A DNA stretch of 64,000 nt. Origin: Chitinophagaceae bacterium (lineage in GTDB: Bacteria > Bacteroidota > Bacteroidia > Chitinophagales > Chitinophagaceae). The notes below the pieces were generated by a model. That model did not search any database. It was given only the letters and a program-made list of their open reading frames with translations, and had not been told where the DNA came from. The DNA lies in assembly GCA_022843585.1 (NCBI GenBank), contig JALHNJ010000005.1, positions 124,001 to 188,000 of the forward strand, in the 5' to 3' direction. A program made the position numbers and the translations under genes. This document shows, in pieces, positions 61,699-64,000 of the stretch; position 1 is the first letter of the stretch; every line of letters starts with the position of its first letter.

Positions 61699-62541
61699 TT
61701 GAAAATTAAGAAACCTATAAAGAATGTGACAAAGCCGAAACGACAAACAATCATTTCGGCAGACTCTTTATTACCTAAGCAACAATTTCTTTCCCGTTAC
61801 GGAATTAAGTCAGCCGACTTTGTCAAGACCGGTCTTGTTTGGGACGATCTAGTTAAGATTTACAACAACTATGCTTCACTCAAATCAAAATTGCAACACT
61901 CTGCAAAAGCTATTGTTGACATTTTGTTTTCTAAAGAGGCAAGAGATATAGGAGTTCATTCTGTGAGATATAGAATAAAAGATGCCAATGGGCTTATAGA
62001 AAAAATAATTCGTAAAAAGTTAGAAAATCCCAACCGAGAAATAACAATTCAAAATTATCGTACTGAAATTACAGATCTTATAGGAATTCGTGCCCTGCAC
62101 ATATTTAAAAATGATATATATGGCATACATCATTTTGTAATCGGCATGTTTTCACTAAAAGACGAAGAAACTCCAACACATTATTACAGAGAAGGTGACG
62201 AAGAAGAATTTGTAAAAATGTGCAAAGGCATTGGCTGCAAACAAGAAAAGCATAAGAAGGGCTACAGATCAGTTCATTACATAGTTTCAACCAGCCTAAC
62301 AAAAGAAAATTACTTCGCAGAAATACAAGTTAGAACAATTTTTGAAGAAGGATGGAGCGAGATAGACCATAAAATAAGGTATTCATTTAAAAATTATTCA
62401 GCAACTCCATTTGACGACTCATTAAAGAATTTAAACAGAATTGCTGGATCAGCAGATGAAATTGGCTCGACAATTAAAAACCTCGAGCAAAAAGAACAAG
62501 AGAGAATATTAAAACCAAAAGGCAAAAAGAGAACAAAATAA
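61699..62541 (+). CDS. RelA/SpoT-type (p)ppGpp synthetase domain protein
   Basis: The 280-residue protein has a complete RelA/SpoT synthetase domain and no hydrolase, TGS or ACT part, so it resembles a small alarmone synthetase. Motifs: YRIKDANGLIEKIIRKK (Arg92, Lys94), ITDLIGIRALHIF (Asp126), HKKGYRSVHYIV (Tyr189), AEIQVRTIFEEGWSEIDHKIRY (Glu208 and the WSEIDH turn). Flanking helices and a basic tail (KPKGKKRTK) extend it. The start is TTG at 61699; no ATG is available in frame before the domain. A small ORF begins one base after its stop. It may make alarmones or, as in toxSAS enzymes, modify another substrate as a toxin. AT-rich and probably acquired. Confidence 0.88.
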   Translation: MKIKKPIKNVTKPKRQTIISADSLLPKQQFLSRYGIKSADFVKTGLVWDDLVKIYNNYASLKSKLQHSAKAIVDILFSKEARDIGVHSVRYRIKDANGLIEKIIRKKLENPNREITIQNYRTEITDLIGIRALHIFKNDIYGIHHFVIGMFSLKDEETPTHYYREGDEEEFVKMCKGIGCKQEKHKKGYRSVHYIVSTSLTKENYFAEIQVRTIFEEGWSEIDHKIRYSFKNYSATPFDDSLKNLNRIAGSADEIGSTIKNLEQKEQERILKPKGKKRTK

Positions 62542-62542
62542 A

Positions 62543-62785
62543 ATGTTAGATACAGCTATAGGTCCGGTAATAAATGTGTTGAACAATGCGACATTTCAAA
62601 TAAATGTAACGCATATTGGACGACATAATAAATTTCGTTACAATAGTTACGAAACTGTTTCTGTCGCATCTAACAATACAGGTTACACGTTACAACATTT
62701 GAAGACTTTCGGTATCAGAGTTAGCTGTCATGTTAGACAAAGAGATACTTATAATCGTTTGTATGCAGATGTTTATTTAGAATAG
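62543..62785 (+). CDS. Small protein coupled to the alarmone synthetase-like gene
   Basis: The 80-residue product starts with ATG one base after the TAA of the synthetase-like gene, so it is almost certainly translated from the same message. It is predicted to be beta-rich and mildly basic (FQINVTHIGRHNKFRYNSYETVSVASNN, then HVRQRDTYNRLYADVYLE), with no signal, zinc motif or known fold that I recognise. An antitoxin or regulatory partner of the synthetase is possible by context only. It could also be an unrelated gene or a non-functional frame; its composition is not clearly different from its neighbour. Confidence 0.6.
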   Translation: MLDTAIGPVINVLNNATFQINVTHIGRHNKFRYNSYETVSVASNNTGYTLQHLKTFGIRVSCHVRQRDTYNRLYADVYLE

Positions 62786-62911
62786 AGAAATCGGTATTGG
62801 AAGAGTAACAAACTCTATCAAAAAATCAGGCACAGTTCGAAACTCTAACTCCTTGCCATCGAAAACAACTACTTATTGTGTGCAACTTACTATTCAATTA
62901 AATTAACAGGA

Positions 62912-63673
62912 ATGTTTTTCAAGAACTATTTAAATGGCTTGTCTGATCAATTGGATATCAAATTCAGGTCGCATCAAAGACCAGGACTAAATTCAGCGGA
63001 TAAAGGTGAACTCTGTGAGCTATTTACAAAAGACTTCTTAAATAACTACCTTGACAATCATTATAAGATATTTCGTGGTGGTAATGTTGTAAATATTTTA
63101 GGTGAGCAGTCGCCCCAATTGGATATTGTTTTGACAAATAGAAATACCCTAAAAATTTTTGATGATAAAGGAATATATCCAATTGAAACTTTAGTTGGAG
63201 TTTTTTGTGTCACATCTAATTTGACTTTTCAAAAATTCAAAGAAGATCTTTTAACATTAAAAAAGATTCCAAAGAGAGGGTACTGCTTTCATATGGAAAA
63301 GTATTTTGGAGATAAGTTTCGATATGAAACACAAAAAGTTTGGGAAAACATAATTCCATTTTTATGTGTCTTTGGATTTGAAGGAGATTTGAATGAAAAA
63401 TGGATAGGTGAATTAAATAGCCTTCTTCAAAGCATAGAGAATAAGTCTCTGTGTCCTACAATAATAATGGTTAATAAAAAAGGAATGTTTGAAAAATTCA
63501 TTAAAAAAGATTCCAACGGCAACATTATCCATTATTATGAATATGTACCTTTATTGGTACCAGGTATTCAAGGGTATGCTTTCTCCAAAATTCTTTTGAA
63601 TTTGTACAATTTGAGTAAAGAACAGAATTATAGAAGGCCTGATTATGGAAACTATTTTAAAGCTGACTATTAA
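62912..63673 (+). CDS. DUF6602-like protein with nuclease-type core
   Basis: Starting from the ATG at 62912 the product has 253 residues (the frame opens earlier at a TTG, 62876). The order SADKGELCELFTKDFLNNYL, then YKIFRGGNVVNILGEQSPQLDIVLTN, then YPIETLVGVFCVTSNLTFQKFKEDLLTLKKIP, follows the DUF6602 scheme, in which an alpha/beta restriction-endonuclease-like fold has E, D and E-x-K positions. Here Glu33, Asp71 and Glu92 are present, but where relatives read VKS the protein reads FCVTS, so the catalytic lysine appears to be lost. That could mean an inactive or altered nuclease. It lies in the accessory patch behind the synthetase pair. Confidence 0.72.
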   Translation: MFFKNYLNGLSDQLDIKFRSHQRPGLNSADKGELCELFTKDFLNNYLDNHYKIFRGGNVVNILGEQSPQLDIVLTNRNTLKIFDDKGIYPIETLVGVFCVTSNLTFQKFKEDLLTLKKIPKRGYCFHMEKYFGDKFRYETQKVWENIIPFLCVFGFEGDLNEKWIGELNSLLQSIENKSLCPTIIMVNKKGMFEKFIKKDSNGNIIHYYEYVPLLVPGIQGYAFSKILLNLYNLSKEQNYRRPDYGNYFKADY

Positions 63674-63715
63674 AGATTTTGTAGTAGCAGGTGTTCGCTA
63701 AAAGCAGCATGACAA

Positions 63716-63738
63716 GGTTGGTGTTTTCTTCACCAACC
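63716..63738. terminator. Perfect hairpin after the DUF6602-like gene
   Basis: GGTTGGTG pairs with CACCAACC around TTTTCTT. It lies 43 bases after the stop at 63673. There is no long T run behind it, so it may be a terminator without T tract, or a cassette-type hairpin like those at 8.9 kb. Confidence 0.5.
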
Positions 63739-63873
63739 GATTACAGTAAGTTAACTAAAATTCTTGTGCCTAAGTTGCTGTTCAAAATCCCCTACTTTTT
63801 AATAGTTTTAGCTACTAAAAGGCTAGTGAATTCGGCTCCGTTGTGCGTCAGTATTATTCGAAATTTGCAAACA

Positions 63874-64000
63874 ATGACATTTAAAATGAGACACATTTTA
63901 TATATTCTCCTTTTAATTTTATCATCATGTTCAGTTCCTAAGCAAGTCGGTTGGGACAGAGTTGAAGAAGGTAATGTACGTCACATCGGTTCAAAATCCA
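63874..64000 (+). CDS. Lipoprotein, cut by the window edge
   Basis: An ATG at 63874 opens a frame of 42 codons to the edge. It encodes MTFKMRHILYILLLILSSC, a lipoprotein signal with the lipobox Cys at residue 19, followed by SVPKQVGWDRVEEGNVRHIG. The ATG at 63886 (MRHILY) could also be the start and would give the more usual short basic N-terminus. The product continues beyond the window, so the family cannot be told. It is the last gene seen in the right accessory patch. Confidence 0.72.
   Translation, partial: MTFKMRHILYILLLILSSCSVPKQVGWDRVEEGNVRHIGSKS

Noticed and set aside
62876-62911. TTG start of the DUF6602-like gene
   Set aside because: The twelve extra residues show no family features and an ATG follows at 62912.

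Overview
The window looks like a chromosomal segment of a Bacteroidota bacterium, most likely family Chitinophagaceae. The evidence is a SusC/SusD pair, Bacteroidota-type promoters (a TAnnTTTG -7 box, sometimes with TTG about 19-20 bases upstream), an LptD/OstA/MCE envelope cluster, AT-rich DNA, and protein families typical of this group. No phage, plasmid, insertion sequence or CRISPR array is visible. The family call is an inference from gene content.

Layout. 1-8200 (minus strand): a probable accD / secreted protein / smpB / secreted protein operon, an S9 peptidase, a cytochrome-like lipoprotein, a bestrophin and a DUF2200 protein. 8200-9680: a small accessory patch of orphan genes separated by palindromic elements that resemble integron attC sites. 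9681-20379 (mostly minus): class II aldolase, a kinase-like protein, a cobalamin-type binding protein, a PLP/CBS synthase, a CLC channel, an ECF sigma/anti-sigma pair next to a small membrane protein on the plus strand, and an S41 protease. 20462-31435 (plus): amino-sugar kinase with murQ, the thrABC operon behind a threonine-rich leader peptide, and sdhCAB. 31496-38373: two envelope proteins, ychF and an SpmAB-type membrane protein. 38443-44982 (minus): DeoR regulator, SusC, SusD and a DUF4397 lipoprotein in one unit. 45146-54490: outer-membrane biogenesis genes (OstA, MlaD, amidase, LptD), then plsC, an acetyltransferase, ung and tRNA-Arg. 54598-60774: two paralogous secreted proteins, hutH, a GIY-YIG gene inside an inverted-repeat array, deoD and hutU. 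61030-64000: a second accessory patch with a DUF1877 protein, a RelA/SpoT-type synthetase with a coupled small ORF, a DUF6602-like protein and a truncated lipoprotein.

How the parts work together. MurQ and the adjacent kinase belong to cell-wall sugar recycling. ThrABC makes threonine from aspartate, apparently under attenuation. HutH and HutU start histidine breakdown. SdhCAB is respiratory complex II. LptD, OstA, MlaD, amidase and PlsC build the outer membrane and envelope. The sigma factor appears to act on three promoters of one form (TGTAACC, 14 bases, GTAGTC): one in front of its own gene and two in front of the divergent membrane-protein gene.

The best leads are the three-copy sigma promoter, the Thr8 leader, the GIY-YIG gene with its inverted repeats, the solitary alarmone-synthetase-like gene with its coupled small ORF, the kinase-like protein at 10866-11972, and a dispersed intergenic repeat with a 30-base exact core. 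All functions are read from sequence by eye; no search was run.
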